From contig JAGHBZ010000162.1 of the NCBI GenBank assembly GCA_021160705.1, positions 1 through 7,179 of the forward strand: a stretch of 7,179 nucleotides of DNA, written 5' to 3'. The position numbers and the translations under genes are program-made. Source of the stretch: Candidatus Sumerlaeota bacterium (lineage in GTDB: Bacteria; Sumerlaeota; Sumerlaeia; MWCT01; JAGHBZ01). This document shows, in pieces, positions 6,429 through 7,179 of the stretch (the first letter of the stretch is position 1; every line of letters starts with the position of its first letter). The notes beneath the pieces were generated by a model. The model was not told where the DNA came from. It worked only from the letters and a program-made list of their open reading frames with translations, and made no database searches.

Positions 6429-6480
6429 TGTTTCAAAGAATATGGGACAAACCAGGGGAACTTTTAAGTTGTGGTTTTCT

Positions 6481-7179
6481 CTATTGAGATTTATTAGCCT
6501 CAGCAGAATTCTGCAGAGGTTGTTTTTCAGGTTTTCTAACCGAGATAATTCGGTAAATGAATGTAGCGGTAGTCTGAGGACGATAGCGGAGAACCCAGGC
6601 GAGTGGGTTCTGGTGTGAGATAGGTTCCTCCATAACATCGGGCAGTAATGGGATGATGCTTGCTTCAAATCTTCCAATCTCCTGAAATTTATATTGGCGT
6701 GCTATAGAGAGAAGCAAATAATCCATCGCTGCGGAGCCACCATAGACAGTGTGAAGACACACAACGGCGTTCTCGGGCAGGGGTTGTCCATAATAAAATT
6801 TAATGTCTCGCTGTGCCCAGTAGCGCATCTTGGGGCAAAGGATTTGGGGTCTATACATCTCGTTGGAATACACAGGTGTGGAAGGCGGAATATTTTTTCG
6901 CACAAAAAGGGCGGCGGCTTTTATATCGCCAAATGTCTCACGTTGTAGCACTACCACTGCTATTGAGAACACCATACCATACACCAGTGTGATTAGTAAA
7001 ATTGCAGAAAAGACCCATCGGGTTCGCTGGCGAAATTTCTGTTCAATTAGCACCAGCCCATACCCCGCATATATAAGGATAAATGGGATGACAGGAAATA
7101 AATACCTGGACTGGAAAGACGAGAACACAGATTGCATAATAAGAATAGAGAGTAGCACATAGAAAAATATGCTCATAAA
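6481..7179 (-). CDS. C-terminal part of a polytopic membrane protein, PMT/ArnT-like glycosyltransferase tail (5'-truncated by window edge)
   Basis: The frame runs open to the window edge, with a Phe codon before the first Met seen, so the N-terminal part, including most membrane segments, lies outside. About 232 residues are visible, numbered here from that Met. Hydrophobic segments are at about 1-18, 26-45 and 55-77; the motif SRYLFPVIPFILIYAGYGL (23-41) resembles the R-Y-L-x-P-x-x-P segment common near the end of GT-C fold enzymes that transfer sugars from lipid-linked donors. A soluble domain follows (78-231): GDIKAAALFVRKNIPPSTPVYS is typical of the extracytoplasmic tail in this family, with AAxFVRxNxPxxxPVY wording seen in many such proteins. 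The end is Lys/Gln/Asn-rich. The donor-site acidic residues would be in the missing part, so function rests on the tail only. A terminator-like hairpin follows at 6398-6428. Confidence 0.65.
   Translation of the reverse strand, partial: FMSIFFYVLLSILIMQSVFSSFQSRYLFPVIPFILIYAGYGLVLIEQKFRQRTRWVFSAILLITLVYGMVFSIAVVVLQRETFGDIKAAALFVRKNIPPSTPVYSNEMYRPQILCPKMRYWAQRDIKFYYGQPLPENAVVCLHTVYGGSAAMDYLLLSIARQYKFQEIGRFEASIIPLLPDVMEEPISHQNPLAWVLRYRPQTTATFIYRIISVRKPEKQPLQNSAEANKSQ

Larger units (their letters stand above)
6104..6480. other. Non-coding stretch between convergent genes, rich in inverted repeats
   Basis: These 377 bases separate the stop of nfi (plus) from the stop of the membrane protein gene (minus). 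I find no convincing gene or tRNA on either strand. The stretch holds four inverted repeats, listed separately: 6125-6149, 6236-6280, 6319-6384 and 6398-6428. Two or three of them look like transcription terminators; the long central one is unexplained. Confidence 0.6.

Noticed and set aside
6357..6677. 106-codon minus-strand frame overlapping the membrane protein gene
   Set aside because: It lies in another frame over the well-supported membrane protein and has no recognisable motif or domain-like pattern.
6830..7162. 110-codon plus-strand frame opposite the membrane protein gene
   Set aside because: It is antisense to a coherent membrane protein with hydrophobic segments, and its own translation shows no family pattern.

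Overview
The window is an ordinary-looking bacterial chromosomal segment of mixed housekeeping and uncharacterised genes. It reads with the standard bacterial code and is slightly AT-leaning by eye (not computed). Tight gene packing, ATG/GTG/TTG starts and a yqeK-rsfS pair point to a bacterium. The exported parvulin-type folding factor and the Rep/UvrD-type helicase do not fix the phylum. I would guess an uncultured, probably diderm lineage, but that is inference.

Layout: five rightward genes and part of a sixth, then one leftward partial gene. (1) Positions 2-1111 hold the C-terminal part of a two-domain parvulin-like peptidyl-prolyl isomerase/chaperone whose start lies outside the window. 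(2) 1146-1730 is yqeK, an HD-domain Ap4A hydrolase. (3) 1737-2123 is rsfS, the ribosomal silencing factor. (4) 2292-4235 is a UvrD/Rep-family superfamily 1 helicase. (5) 4248-5300 is a secreted protein of unknown function built from two diverged copies of one beta-rich-looking domain. (6) 5396 (or 5384)-6103 is nfi, endonuclease V. (7) 6481-7179, on the minus strand, is the C-terminal end of a polytopic membrane protein that resembles the tail of PMT/ArnT-type glycosyltransferases.

The first three genes are closely spaced (34 and 6 bases) and are probably co-transcribed. The link is protein folding, stress nucleotide clearance and ribosome silencing. A 168-base gap separates them from the helicase, which is 12 bases from the secreted-protein gene; endonuclease V follows after about 90 bases. 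The helicase and endonuclease V suggest a loose DNA-repair neighbourhood interrupted by an unrelated exported protein. The final two genes converge on a 377-base non-coding stretch (6104-6480). It contains four inverted repeats, including a terminator-like hairpin for each direction.

I found no mobile element, CRISPR array, tRNA or rRNA, and nothing I would call a new multi-gene system. The points most worth a second look are: a catalytic Asp-to-Glu change in the endonuclease V metal site, the duplicated secreted protein next to the helicase, the row of hairpins between the convergent genes, and the missing conserved histidine in both parvulin domains.
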